Origin: JAUIAI01 sp963732405
GTDB taxonomy: Bacteria; Pseudomonadota; Gammaproteobacteria; Burkholderiales; Burkholderiaceae_E
DNA length: 64,000 nt
Direction: 5' to 3'
Assembly: GCA_963732405.1 (NCBI GenBank)
Contig: CAVSZG010000001.1
Location: 434,001 to 498,000 of the forward strand
Both the position numbers and the translations under genes were made by a program. Below, piece by piece: positions 34,238 through 44,192 of the stretch. Every line of letters starts with the position of its first letter. Positions within the stretch are counted from its first letter, which is position 1. The notes beneath the pieces were generated by a model that was not told the DNA's origin, made no database searches, and saw nothing but the letters and a program-made list of their open reading frames with translations.

Positions 34238-37200
34238 ATGATCGATGCGATGCGCAATATGGTTCGCTTGAGCGGCGTGATGGCCTGCTCAATTCTGGCT
34301 GCCTGCGGCGGCGGTGGCGACGGTGGGACGCCCCCATCCGTTGTGTCAGCGAACTGTGTGCCGGGTCTCATTACCGGATTCAACGCACCCGTCAGCGACG
34401 CGATTATCGGCAATGTCGACCTGCAACCCGGGGCATCCGAAGGACAAGGCGGGGGAACCGGCGACGGCAGCGGGTCGGTGGGCGGCGGCGAGGGTGTCGG
34501 CATCGGCGGCAGCGACGGCCAATACGCCAATGTCGATGTCACGGTCGAAACCGCACAAGGGCGCATTTTCGGCCCCTGGAAGGTGGACAGCGACAAGGGC
34601 ATGGTTACCTTCGTGCCCTGCGGCGTGCCGCTGCCGGCCAAGATCACCTTCGAAGGTATCGACGCCAACGCCACGTATTACGACGAAGGCCTCGGACGCG
34701 ATGTGTCCTTTGTCGGCAAGCGCCGTATCGGGGTACTCACCACCACAGTGGTCAATGCGGGCGTTTCGCCCTTGACCGAAGCCTTGTTCGAGCGGGCCAT
34801 GGCGATTGGTTCGTCGCGTGGGGTAGCAGAAGGCTGGAAAGACCCATCGATTCTTGAACAGGCGCATCGCGAGATTCTTGCCCTCGTCAACGATCAGCTG
34901 CCGGGCATCTACCGCATCGCCGATTTGCGACGTCTGCCGGTTCCCTTGAATTCGCGCAATGACCAGCCCGGTTCCGGTGCATTGCCCGCCAACGATAACG
35001 GCCGCTATGGCGCCATTCTTGCGGGTCTGGCCAAGACCGGCGCCACGGCGTTGCCCTACAGTCAGAGTCCGGCGCTCGATGTGGCCCAGTCGCTGATTGC
35101 CGATCTCGCCGATGGCCGACTCGACCCGCTGTCTTCGACAACGACTACGTCCGGGCCGCCGCCCTACACGCGCGAAACCCTCTGGACTCAGGCAACTGTT
35201 GCCACGGGTGCCACCGCGACGGCCAACGGCAGCGGCGAGCTGGCCAGCACAGTCGTGCCTATTGGGTATGTCCGCAGCAAGACCGTCGGTGCTGTTCCGG
35301 CGGGTGCCATCGGCGAGACGGAATATGTCCTCGGGTCGAATGGCGTGCTGGTGGTCAACCTGGATCCGGCCGTCGGTGGGGGTACGCGCCGATTGCCCGC
35401 CAGTGGCGTGCCCTTCGTGCAGATGTATCGATTCGGTGCCTCACCGGTCGTGGCCTTACGCCGCGACGGCAAAGGGGTGCTGGTGTTTCCGAACCCGGCC
35501 GACGGTACCAACTTTGTCGAAGTTGTTCCGCCCGATCCGCAAACGACCTTTGTCGACCTGTTCGACGTGGATGGCCCGGTGCTATTGCTGTCGAACGGCT
35601 CCCGTCTGCGTCTCAATGGCACGGCCATGAGCGCGCTACCGGCACCGCCGGGCGTTCCTGACTTCGTGTGTCGTGAGGAGTTGCCCGGTGCGCTGGCCAA
35701 CCCCGGCGATCCGGCACTCGGTGGTACCCCGGGCACCATCTGTTACGGCACGGCCGTGGGCGGCAGCGCCAGGCTCTGGCGCCTGGGTGGCACCGGGGGG
35801 CGCGATCTTCCCGTGACGAATGCGGAGCAGATCAGCAGCAATGGCCAGATCGTGCTGGGCTTGCAGGCTGACGGCGCCCTGTTGCAACTCGATGCGGATC
35901 ATGCGGTCAGTGGGCCCTCGGGCGCGCTGGTCGCGCCAGGGGCGCAACCCGCCCGCATCACCGTGCCGCCAATCTGCTCGGTTCAGGCACCGTTTGCCGT
36001 GGCCTGTGATGGCTCGGCCTATGCGGTTGAATACACCGAGTTCAAGACGGGAAGCGGCGACTTTGCCGGGGCGGGTGCTGTGACCGGCGCTCGTCGCTTA
36101 TCACTGCCCGGCCCGGTCTGGCGGGCGCGGTCCAATCGCAAGCTGGGCTCGAGCGAGGCCGAGCTGGGCAGTGATGCGGTGTTCCTTGGCGTCGATGGCA
36201 ATGTCTACGACCAAAATGGCGCCGTGCTCAACCTGCCGCTCGACGGCACGCCCCTGACGACCCGGAATCCACCCACGGTGCCGGTCGTGACGGCAATCGC
36301 TGGCGATGATGTGCTCACGCTCGCCGAAGCCCGTACCGGATTGACCATCAACGGAACGGCCGAGCCCGCCAGCACGATTGCCGTCAAGCTCGGTGCGGGT
36401 GTCTCGCGCAGCAGCGCGGCCAACGCGCAAGGCGCATGGCAGGTCGATTTCACGCCCGCCGAATTGCCCAGGGCCGACGGCGATGTCACGATCACGGTCA
36501 CGGCAAGCAATGCCAATGGCACGAGTAATCCGACCACGCGGACGCTGCGCGTGCTGGTCACCCTACCTGTTGCGCCGACAATTGCGGCGGTGACGGGTGA
36601 TGACGTGGTCACGAGCGCCGAGGCGAGCCAGGGCGTCACGATCACCGGCACGGCACCGACCCGCACAACGGTGGCCGTGACCTGGGGCAGCGCTGCCCGC
36701 TCGGCGGTCACTGAAGCCGGTACCAGCTGGTCGGTCACCTTCCCCGCTACGCAAGTGCCACCAGCGGGTGCCTCCCAGGTGACGGCCACAGCGGCCAATG
36801 AAAACGGGCCCGGTCCTGCAGCCACCCGGGCGGTCGATATTCGCGCCGATCCGACAACGCCGCCGCCGGAGCCGCCGCCACCACCGCCGCCGGAGCCACC
36901 ACCGCCGCCGCCTCCGGAGCCACCACCGCCACCACCGCCGGAGCCACCACCGCCACCACCGCCGGAGCCACCACCGCCACCACCGCCAGTCATTACGCTG
37001 ACGCTGGATTCGGTCACGGGCGACAACGATCTGTCGGAGGCCGAGCAATTGGCCGGTGTCACGATCGGTGGCGTTGCGCCGGCAGGTACGACAGTCTCGT
37101 ATACCTGGGTCAGCGACCGCAGCAAGTTCGCGGGCAACACGGTCGCGTCGGCCAACAATCGGTGGGCGATCAGCGTGACCGCGGCGCAACTTGCGACGCT

Positions 37201-37993
37201 GCTGTCGTCGAATGAACTCACTCAATCGACGCTGAGCATTTCCGGTGTCGACTCGACCGGCTCGCCGGCCTTGGTTAACCAGATCGTCGCGCTGCAACCG
37301 CCGGCACCAACGCCGCCGCCGGTCGTCACCTTCGATCCTGTTGCCCAGGATGACGAGCTGTCAGCGCAGGAGGTGAGTGCTGGCGTGACACTGACCGGCA
37401 GCGCGCCCGCCAACGCGATCGTCACCGTCGAATGGGTCAGCGAACTGGGCAAGGGTGGCGGCCGTGCCACGGCAAATGCCGATGGCCGATGGGCCCTGGG
37501 AGTCGCGCCGGCATCGCTGGCCGCGCTGAACACATCCCAAGTTGCAGTGAAAGCGACGTTCACGGCAACGGCAGTGCCCAGAGGCAGCTCAACGCCGCTC
37601 CCGCCGGTCGGACGGACGGTCCTCGTGCAGCCAACGGTCGTTGAACTCACATTCGATCCGGTGGCCAAAGACGACGATGTGTCCTACGACGAGCAACAGC
37701 TCCCGGTGGCGCTGCAGGGCGCAGCGCCCTTCAGAACGACGATCAACATCGTGTGGTCAAGCGGCTTTGGCAAGTTTTCCCTGTCGACCGAGGCGGGCGA
37801 TAATGATCGTTGGATCGTCCAGATCTCGACGAAGGTCATCGCGCAATTGACGTCGCCCGAAGAGGTCGTCAAAAGCGAGGTGAATGTGTTCGGTGTTCAG
37901 CCAACTGGCGCACGACTGGGCTCGATCACGCGAACCGTCTCGCTACAGCCGACAACACCGCCCAATGTGCTCACGTCACTGAGCCATCGATAG
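34238..37993 (+). CDS. large lipoprotein with five Ig-like repeats and proline-rich hinge
   Basis: The product is 1251 residues, with a lipoprotein signal ending LAAC (Cys23) and a Gly/Ser-rich stretch after it. Residues ~90-670 form a region of unknown fold. Five Ig-like modules begin near 681, 780, 919, 1030 and 1137, each opening with a line such as VVTAIAGDDVLTLAEARTGL or VTFDPVAQDDELSAQEVSAG followed by a G-x-A-P/E-x-x-T strand. Modules 2 and 3 are separated by a 43-residue hinge of P7E units (875-917). This is the layout of a surface adhesin or stalk protein. The start has GGGGAAGAG upstream. Binding partner unknown. Confidence 0.85.
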   Translation: MIDAMRNMVRLSGVMACSILAACGGGGDGGTPPSVVSANCVPGLITGFNAPVSDAIIGNVDLQPGASEGQGGGTGDGSGSVGGGEGVGIGGSDGQYANVDVTVETAQGRIFGPWKVDSDKGMVTFVPCGVPLPAKITFEGIDANATYYDEGLGRDVSFVGKRRIGVLTTTVVNAGVSPLTEALFERAMAIGSSRGVAEGWKDPSILEQAHREILALVNDQLPGIYRIADLRRLPVPLNSRNDQPGSGALPANDNGRYGAILAGLAKTGATALPYSQSPALDVAQSLIADLADGRLDPLSSTTTTSGPPPYTRETLWTQATVATGATATANGSGELASTVVPIGYVRSKTVGAVPAGAIGETEYVLGSNGVLVVNLDPAVGGGTRRLPASGVPFVQMYRFGASPVVALRRDGKGVLVFPNPADGTNFVEVVPPDPQTTFVDLFDVDGPVLLLSNGSRLRLNGTAMSALPAPPGVPDFVCREELPGALANPGDPALGGTPGTICYGTAVGGSARLWRLGGTGGRDLPVTNAEQISSNGQIVLGLQADGALLQLDADHAVSGPSGALVAPGAQPARITVPPICSVQAPFAVACDGSAYAVEYTEFKTGSGDFAGAGAVTGARRLSLPGPVWRARSNRKLGSSEAELGSDAVFLGVDGNVYDQNGAVLNLPLDGTPLTTRNPPTVPVVTAIAGDDVLTLAEARTGLTINGTAEPASTIAVKLGAGVSRSSAANAQGAWQVDFTPAELPRADGDVTITVTASNANGTSNPTTRTLRVLVTLPVAPTIAAVTGDDVVTSAEASQGVTITGTAPTRTTVAVTWGSAARSAVTEAGTSWSVTFPATQVPPAGASQVTATAANENGPGPAATRAVDIRADPTTPPPEPPPPPPPEPPPPPPPEPPPPPPPEPPPPPPPEPPPPPPPVITLTLDSVTGDNDLSEAEQLAGVTIGGVAPAGTTVSYTWVSDRSKFAGNTVASANNRWAISVTAAQLATLLSSNELTQSTLSISGVDSTGSPALVNQIVALQPPAPTPPPVVTFDPVAQDDELSAQEVSAGVTLTGSAPANAIVTVEWVSELGKGGGRATANADGRWALGVAPASLAALNTSQVAVKATFTATAVPRGSSTPLPPVGRTVLVQPTVVELTFDPVAKDDDVSYDEQQLPVALQGAAPFRTTINIVWSSGFGKFSLSTEAGDNDRWIVQISTKVIAQLTSPEEVVKSEVNVFGVQPTGARLGSITRTVSLQPTTPPNVLTSLSHR
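36860..36988 (+). repeat. 24-bp tandem repeat encoding (PPPPPPPE)n hinge
   Basis: 129 bases encode PPPE, four PPPPPPPE units and a final P7. The unit GAGCCACCACCGCCACCACC GCCG is repeated with few differences, the last copies being nearly identical. It forms an extended rod between Ig-like modules 2 and 3. On the other strand it creates a spurious glycine-rich frame. Confidence 0.9.
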
Positions 37994-38101
37994 ACCCTGC
38001 CGGTGGCTGGCCGGGACGGCGTGGGCAATGAATGGTTGCCGCGCCGCCTCCGCGAATTTTCCTGGTTGTGTCAGCGACTTGGTCGAATGTCGGGTTTGCG
38101 G

Positions 38102-38912
38102 TTCTGTCTACACGGTGATAGCTCGCACGAGATCGAGCGCGCGCAGCTTGGCCAATGCATGATTGCGGCACACCACCAGTCGCTCAGCCGGGTACAGCTC
38201 GGAGCAGATCTCCAATAGATTGCGTTCCTCGAACAGGCCGAACTGCAAATCACCAACTTGGGCAAGCCTGCGGATCGGCACGTTCTTGAGCGCGGTGATC
38301 CATTGCAGCCCCTGTTCCTTGCGCATCGCCTCGATCGACGCGTTGCCGATCATCCCCGGTCGCCCACCAGCACCACGCGCTGCGTGGCCGAAGTCCTGGC
38401 GCAATTGGCGCATGACCGGGATGACGGTCTGGCTGTCGTTGGTATTGCCCTCATACACCGAGATCGACACCGGGCAGCCTTGCGCGTTGGTCAGCACCCC
38501 GTCGTTGACCTGCAGCGTGCCACGCTTGCGATCCCGACTGTGGCCCGATACAGATCGTCTTCGCTGGCATCGGCCACGCCGAACTCTTCGGCCAGCGTGC
38601 TCTGGTGCCAGGTGCGCGTGGTGGCCAGCTTGGAATGCGGCTGCAACACACGCGCGACGATCATCGCCACCACCAGATCGCGCTCGCGCGAGGCCTTGCC
38701 GGCGATCAGTGAGGCCAGGCCCAGGCGCTGCATCGCGATCTGCGCGGCTTGCACATGACCGTGCGCCCGCGAAGCGCAGATCTCAATGGCCTGCGACACC
38801 GGCACGAAGGTCTGGCCCTGCAACGCGGCGCGCACCAACTCGACCACATGCTCGGGCACTTGTAGGTGCGCTTGGTGGTGACGACGTGAGCTGTGCCGGT
38901 TCTTGCAGTCAT
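38102..38912 (-). pseudogene. decayed IS1634-type transposase
   Basis: Pieces in different frames match the N-terminal half of an IS1634-type DDE transposase in order: MTARTGTAHVVTTKRTYK (start 38912), EHVVELVRAALQGQTFVPVS, ASRERDLVVAMIVARVLQPH, EEFGVADASEDDLYRATVGI, VLTNAQGCPVSISVYEGNTN and GLQWITALKNVPIRRLAQVG. Deletions lie after TYK, and a frameshift lies near 38500. The C-terminal half is missing beyond about 38102. No terminal inverted repeats were recognised. It cannot be active. Confidence 0.75.
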
Positions 38913-39059
38913 ATCAAGAGAAAGTGGCGTTTCGCCCGGCATTTCGACTACTTTAGTGACTACATATTGAAACAATGCAATAACGCCGTTGCAGGGAAAG
39001 CCCAGCAACGGCGCGGATTGTGAAGCTATGAGTGACGACAGGCGGTGAGGAACTTCAGG

Positions 39060-42000
39060 CTAAATTGTTTCATTGCGCACAATGGCAAAATCCGGCACGC
39101 CGATCGGCGAAATCGTCACCGGCGTCTGGCGACCCTCTGTGAGTCGTCGCACCTCATCCGAGATGTAGAAGTCGAGCGCCTTGTACGTGATGCGGCCGGT
39201 CTTCTGGAAATCGGCCTTGCCGCGCATGCCCTCGATGGCGGCTTTGGTAAACGCGCCATTGCCCCAGGCGTCGTTTTCTTCCGATAGCTGCCGGCCAGTG
39301 CTCGAGGCGAACACCACGACACCATTCTCGGACGATGCCAGATCGTTGGCCAGTTGCGCCAGCTCGCGTCGCGCCGATTTCATCGTGCCCACCGCCGAAC
39401 CGGCATAGCAGGTATCGACGAACAGCAAGGCCTTGCCCCGCATCCGGCCAAGCGTCTGGCGAATGGCACTCTCGGGCACTGCTGTACGGGTCAGCGATTC
39501 ATGTTCGCCATCCCAGGGCAGAAAGTGGTACTCACCCCCGTCAGCATTCAGGCCGTGTCCGGCCAGGAACAGGATACCCACGTCATCCGGGCCGGGTGCA
39601 TTGCGCAGCCAGTCGAATCCGGCCAGAATGGAGGCGCGGTCCGCCTTTGCGTCGGTCAGCACCCGAGTCTGCACATCGGCATAATTTCGCCCGGCCTGTG
39701 ACTTCAGAACGGCCGCGAAGTCGCTCGCGTCCTTGGCGGCCAGCCCAAGCTTATAGGCCGGAACGCGATAATTGCTGATTCCTACGGCGAGAATGAACAG
39801 GCGTGGGCGGCTCGGCCGGGCATCGACGATGGCGGCGCTCAGGGTCGACCCGGGCCCCAGGGGGTCCGCCTTGGCAGGGACCGTGGCATTGGCCGCCTCG
39901 GGCGCTTCCGGACGAAGCACCTCGACGACGATCGCACTCGATGTGATGGGCGTCGCCTGGGCCGGCATGACTGCGCTCATGACCAGCGGCTCGGACCAGA
40001 CATTGCCGTGATGCGCCAGGATCTGCACCGACAGAGTGCCGGCCGGCAGGATCAGGCGCGCTTCGCCAGCGGCCAACGTGCCGCGCCGCTCACCCAGGGC
40101 AATCTGCGCATCCGGCGCCGGGCGTCCGTCGATGCGCACGACCACCGACGCATCGGCATCGGCGCGCAGGAGAAACGGGATGGCGAACTCGCCGGTAACG
40201 GCATCATGGCGTGCCGGGCCCGCATGACTGACCACCGGCGGGAACCGGGGTGGACGGGTCGCCGCGAAACTGCCACTCGTGACAGCGGCGCGACGACTGC
40301 CGCCGGCCGTGACCCGGTCGATGTGTTCGGGTTGATTGAATTGTTCACGGAAGCGGCTCAGCGAATGGAAGTCTGCCCGCCCATCGTCGGACCGATTCAC
40401 AGCCCATCCGGCAAGCCGGTCACCACCCGCACTCGCATCAAAATAGCCATCCGGGGTCCAGAGGATCCAGCGCTCATCCGGGAGCATCAGCAAGGAGACA
40501 AGCAGCTCGCCGGTGCCGGTTCGCCACCAGCGGATCGTGCCGTCGGCCAGGGCACCCACCACCACTTCGCCATCACTGCGACTGTTTAGTGACCAGATTT
40601 CCGCTGGCGCATCGACGGCCCATTGGGTCTGCCCCTGCGCATCGAGGCGAATCAGGCGACGGCTGGTACCGAGCATGGCATGACCGCTCGAACCGATATA
40701 GGTGATGGCGCGCGAGACTTCATCGAATCCGAGTGCAATGGCTGCGCCATTGACGATGGGCTTGTAGGTGTTCTCCCACTGCGCGCGTCTGTCGTGCGCT
40801 GCGCGCAGGGTCGGGCCAATCATGCCGGAAGGGGCGGTGCCACGGACCACGGCCCTCTTTTGCAGATCGAACCACTGGGGCTCGCTGCCATTGCGCATCG
40901 ACACGGCGATCGTGCGGGCCTGTTCGTCGATCAGCAGATTCCCCGCCCCGCGCAAATCCACCAGTGGTGGCGAAGCCGCAGCCACGCTCATGTCGGCGCC
41001 GATCGTGCCCCAGCTGCCATCGAAACTCGCATACACCAACGCACCAGCGCCGACCGGAACGAAGTCGGTCACTGTATTGGTGGCTACGATGCGCTCATCG
41101 ATCAGTGTGCGCTTGCGCAGGTCATAGCGCAGCACCGGATGCGCGCCCTCGCGGGAATAGGCCGAGCCGGTGGCGTACAACATGCTGCCGTCGGCGCTGA
41201 AGGCGACATTGGCGATATTGCCGGCAAGCAAGGAGCCGGGGCGCGGCAGTGCAAAGGATTGCTCGCCGGTACGGGCCGAATGCACGGTCGGTGCGCCCAT
41301 CTGGTTGTTCACGCCCCGGTAGCCCACCGCGAGCCATTCTCCGTCGGGAGAAAATGCCACGCCGCGCGGCGCGGCGATGGACGGCCTGAAGGTGGTCTGC
41401 ACCGAGATCCGGGCACCGTCATATTGATAGAGCGATACCTTGCCTTCATACGATGTTGCCGCGATCCGGCCGGATGTCGAGACGGCCAGTCCGTAACTCG
41501 CCTGAGCGAAGCGGTCTTCAAAGACCATCTGTCCGCTGCGATCGAAGGCCCGCAAGGCACCGGGATTCCGATACGCCGCGAGCAACAGCCGGCCATCCGG
41601 TGTGTAGGCCAGCTTCGTGATGTCGTCGCCTCGTGCATCGATGGCCTGCACGAACTCGTTGCTGCTCGGCCGGAACAACAGGATCCGGCCAGTGTGCGCG
41701 GACTTGCCTTTCTCGTCCGGTGCCACCACAGCGGTGGTGCCGCCGACAGCAACGAGGTCTTCGGCCGGATGGGCAGCCACGCCGTACAGTGCGCCGACCG
41801 CGCCCGGACCGACAGCCGGCCGGAACACATGACGCAGGCGTTGGTCGGCCAGACTCCAGACGCGTGCGGACTTGTCGCCCGACACCGTGATCGCGAATGC
41901 GCCATCATGACTGGCCGCGACCCCGCGAATCGGGGCGGCGTGGGATCCCAGTTCGATCTGAAGGCGCGGCTGTTCCGCCGGATCTGCTCGGACGGCCGGC

Positions 42001-42101
42001 GCATTCGAGGCCTGGACCTGCTGCGCCGATGCACCGGTCCAGGTGCCGGTAAACATCGTCAACAAACAGGCCAGGACGACAGGCGCAGGGCTGAGACACA
42101 T
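39060..42101 (-). CDS. exported caspase-like (peptidase C14) protein with WD40/propeller N-terminus
   Basis: The product is 1013 residues. Residues 1-27 form a signal peptide ending ASA. Residues 50-570 hold propeller-like repeats (GVAASHDGAFAITVSGDKSA, GVAFSPDGEWLAVGYRGVNN, NVAFSADGSMLYATGS). After a linker with proline-rich and beta-sandwich parts, residues ~780-1005 form a caspase domain: LFILAVGISNYRVPAYKLGL, catalytic His849 in LFLAGHGLN and Cys898 in LFVDTCYAGSA. Both catalytic residues are present, so activity is plausible. Bacterial caspase homologues of this build are often of unknown function; here the signal peptide puts it outside the cytoplasm. It is divergent from the Tat-exported metallo-hydrolase gene. 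Confidence 0.88.
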   Translation of the reverse strand: MCLSPAPVVLACLLTMFTGTWTGASAQQVQASNAPAVRADPAEQPRLQIELGSHAAPIRGVAASHDGAFAITVSGDKSARVWSLADQRLRHVFRPAVGPGAVGALYGVAAHPAEDLVAVGGTTAVVAPDEKGKSAHTGRILLFRPSSNEFVQAIDARGDDITKLAYTPDGRLLLAAYRNPGALRAFDRSGQMVFEDRFAQASYGLAVSTSGRIAATSYEGKVSLYQYDGARISVQTTFRPSIAAPRGVAFSPDGEWLAVGYRGVNNQMGAPTVHSARTGEQSFALPRPGSLLAGNIANVAFSADGSMLYATGSAYSREGAHPVLRYDLRKRTLIDERIVATNTVTDFVPVGAGALVYASFDGSWGTIGADMSVAAASPPLVDLRGAGNLLIDEQARTIAVSMRNGSEPQWFDLQKRAVVRGTAPSGMIGPTLRAAHDRRAQWENTYKPIVNGAAIALGFDEVSRAITYIGSSGHAMLGTSRRLIRLDAQGQTQWAVDAPAEIWSLNSRSDGEVVVGALADGTIRWWRTGTGELLVSLLMLPDERWILWTPDGYFDASAGGDRLAGWAVNRSDDGRADFHSLSRFREQFNQPEHIDRVTAGGSRRAAVTSGSFAATRPPRFPPVVSHAGPARHDAVTGEFAIPFLLRADADASVVVRIDGRPAPDAQIALGERRGTLAAGEARLILPAGTLSVQILAHHGNVWSEPLVMSAVMPAQATPITSSAIVVEVLRPEAPEAANATVPAKADPLGPGSTLSAAIVDARPSRPRLFILAVGISNYRVPAYKLGLAAKDASDFAAVLKSQAGRNYADVQTRVLTDAKADRASILAGFDWLRNAPGPDDVGILFLAGHGLNADGGEYHFLPWDGEHESLTRTAVPESAIRQTLGRMRGKALLFVDTCYAGSAVGTMKSARRELAQLANDLASSENGVVVFASSTGRQLSEENDAWGNGAFTKAAIEGMRGKADFQKTGRITYKALDFYISDEVRRLTEGRQTPVTISPIGVPDFAIVRNETI

Positions 42102-42407
42102 GGGCGGATTCCCTCATTCGACAATCGGCGCGATCGGTCGCTCAATCCCGGATCGTAAAGCCGGCGGGCGTGGTGACGGATCGATCCCGACCCATCTCCA
42201 GACCTTGTGTGACACGACACGGCCGTTCGGTTCAATGTGCATCGCAGTATGCTGCGGATAATCATGAGCAGCAATCAGAGCCGTGCCCAGGGCCGGGGGA
42301 CCAATCGTTCAGGGCCCGGATTCTCCGCTGTTGCCGCCCTGCCCGGTCCGGGGCAGAATCGCCAAAAAAGGCAGTGTCATCGAGCTTCGCCCGACAAAGG
42401 AGATGCC
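42102..42407. other. divergent spacer between caspase and metallo-hydrolase genes
   Basis: About 300 bases. An open frame in phase with the metallo-hydrolase begins at 42237 but is not protein-like. AAAGGAG just before 42408 is the ribosome site of that gene. A TATGCT hexamer near 42247 could be a plus-strand -10 box, without a good -35. Nothing else is evident. Confidence 0.4.
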
Positions 42408-43568
42408 ATGAGCAGCGAAACCAACAACTACGCCTATCTCGGCCATGCATCACGCCGCCAACTCCTGCGCGCCGGTTCGGGCTCACTGGCCCTGATGGCA
42501 GCGGGCGGCCTGTTCGGCGCCCGGGTGGCCACTGCCCGCGCGCTGGTCACCAAGGCCGAAGTGCCGGTCGTGGACAAACTGGCAGTGCGCGTGGTCACCG
42601 ATTCCTATCACCATGCCTTCGAACCCAGCCGCACCGTCGGGGCGGTGCAGGTGCAGCGACTGGGTTTTGCGGTCGCGCCGCGCACGCCGCCCCAGCGCAC
42701 CCTGCAAAACGAATGGGGACTCGCCCTTCACCTGGAGTCCACCCGCGGCGCCGAATCCCGGCAGGTGCTCATCGACTTTGCCTACACCGCCGATACCTTG
42801 CTCAACAACATGCTGCTGGCGGGCATCGATGCCGCCAAACTCGATGCCCTGGCGCTCAGCCACGGCCACTATGATCACTTCGGCGGCATGGCCGGATTTC
42901 TGAAAGCCAATCAGGGCCGGCTCAAGGCCGGCCTGCCGTTCTACCTGGGCGGCGAGGAGTGCTTCTGCGCACGGGAATTGAATGTGCCGGGCGAAGCGGG
43001 CAGCTTCGGTGCGCTGGACCGCGACGCCATCAAGGCGGCCGGCCTGACTGTCACATTCGCCGAGAAGCCCTCGATCCTGGCCGACCATGGCGTGACCACT
43101 GGCTGGATTCCGTCCGAGTCTTTCGAGCGCGTGCTCTCACCGACCCGCATGAGCGTGGGCAGGAACGACGCGCTGGGCTGTGAACCGGCCGGCCTTCCCG
43201 AGGCCAAGCGCAGCATCACTGTGGCGCCGGACGATTTTCAGCACGAGCAGGCCACGGTCTATCACGTCAAGGGCCGCGGGCTCGTCGTCATGACATCCTG
43301 CGGCCATCGCGGCATCGTCAACTCGGTGCGCACGGCCATGAAGGTCACCGGCGTCGACAAGCTGCATGCGGTGCTGGGCGGGTTTCATCTGGCCCCGCAC
43401 CCGCCCGAGTATCTGCGTCAGACCCTGGCCGAACTCAAGGCATTCAAGCCGGATGTGTTGATTCCGATGCATTGTTCGGGAGAGGCTTTTGTTTCACTGG
43501 TGCAGCAGGAGATGCCCGAGCAGTTTGTGCGCTCCTCAACCGGCACACGTTTCTTGTTCGGCGCCTGA
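42408..43568 (+). CDS. MBL-fold metallo-hydrolase with Tat signal
   Basis: The product is 386 residues from ATG 42408, with AAGGAG six bases upstream. The Tat signal is SRRQLLRAGSGSLALMAAGG. The metal site SHGHYDHFGG gives His152, His154, Asp156 and His157, and later SCGHRGIVNSVRTA and LGGFHL supply further ligands. The pattern resembles the 7,8-dihydropterin synthase-like branch of the MBL fold (SHGHYDH, CGHRGI-N), although that group is usually cytoplasmic or archaeal, and here it is exported folded. Substrate unknown. Confidence 0.85.
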   Translation: MSSETNNYAYLGHASRRQLLRAGSGSLALMAAGGLFGARVATARALVTKAEVPVVDKLAVRVVTDSYHHAFEPSRTVGAVQVQRLGFAVAPRTPPQRTLQNEWGLALHLESTRGAESRQVLIDFAYTADTLLNNMLLAGIDAAKLDALALSHGHYDHFGGMAGFLKANQGRLKAGLPFYLGGEECFCARELNVPGEAGSFGALDRDAIKAAGLTVTFAEKPSILADHGVTTGWIPSESFERVLSPTRMSVGRNDALGCEPAGLPEAKRSITVAPDDFQHEQATVYHVKGRGLVVMTSCGHRGIVNSVRTAMKVTGVDKLHAVLGGFHLAPHPPEYLRQTLAELKAFKPDVLIPMHCSGEAFVSLVQQEMPEQFVRSSTGTRFLFGA

Positions 43569-43587
43569 ACGGGCACGGCGACCGGCA

Positions 43588-44064
43588 TCACTGCCCCGAG
43601 ACGGCCGCCTCGATGCGCGCGATGTCGATCTTCTTCATCGACATCATCGCTTCAAAGGCGCGTCTGGCCACGTCGCCACCCTGGGCCATCGCCTGGGTCA
43701 GCACCCGTGGCGTGATCTGCCAGCTCAGCCCCCAGCGATCGCGGCACCAGCCGCACGCGCTTTCCTCCCCTCCGTTGCCGACGATCGCCGCCCAGTAGCG
43801 GTCCGTTTCGGCTTGATCGTCGGTGGCGATCTGAAAGGAAAACGCCTCGCTATGCCTGAACACATTGCCGCCGTTCAGGCCCAGGCACGACACACCACAG
43901 ACCGTGAACTCAACGGTCAATACATTGCCGGCCTTGCCACCCGGATAGTCGGCGGGCGCGCGATGCACGGCCTGCACCGAGCTATCGGGAAACGTATCGG
44001 CGTAAAAGCGCGCGGCTTGTTCGGCCTCATGGTCATACCAGAGGCAGATGGTGTTTTTCGTCAT
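43588..44064 (-). CDS. VOC-family protein (PhnB / 3-demethylubiquinone methyltransferase-like)
   Basis: The product is 158 residues: MTKNTICLWYDHEAEQAARF YADTFPDSSV, then GLNGGNVFRHSEAFSFQIAT, CGWCRDRWGLSWQITPRVL and a C-terminal MMSMKKIDIARIEAA. This is the PhnB-like VOC group, where the WCxDRWGxSWQ-x-xP segment is diagnostic. Members are small metal- or ligand-binding domains of uncertain role despite the methyltransferase name. The stop faces the metallo-hydrolase stop, 20 bp apart (convergent). Confidence 0.85.
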   Translation of the reverse strand: MTKNTICLWYDHEAEQAARFYADTFPDSSVQAVHRAPADYPGGKAGNVLTVEFTVCGVSCLGLNGGNVFRHSEAFSFQIATDDQAETDRYWAAIVGNGGEESACGWCRDRWGLSWQITPRVLTQAMAQGGDVARRAFEAMMSMKKIDIARIEAAVSGQ

Positions 44065-44192
44065 GATCTCGCTCCATCTGGATGATCGTCACAGCCTGAT
44101 GCCCTTGCTGCAGGATTCATCGGCCAGGCGGGGCATCCGATTCCTGTCGGACGTTCACGATAACAGGCTCGGTGTGATGTTGCCAGACCGGG

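Noticed and set aside
36860..36988. Possible CRISPR-like or satellite array
   Set aside because: The repeats are contiguous without spacers, in frame, and encode a proline-rich hinge.
36205..37221. 338-codon minus-strand frame with long glycine runs
   Set aside because: It is produced by the antisense of the proline-coding repeat in the Ig-like lipoprotein gene.
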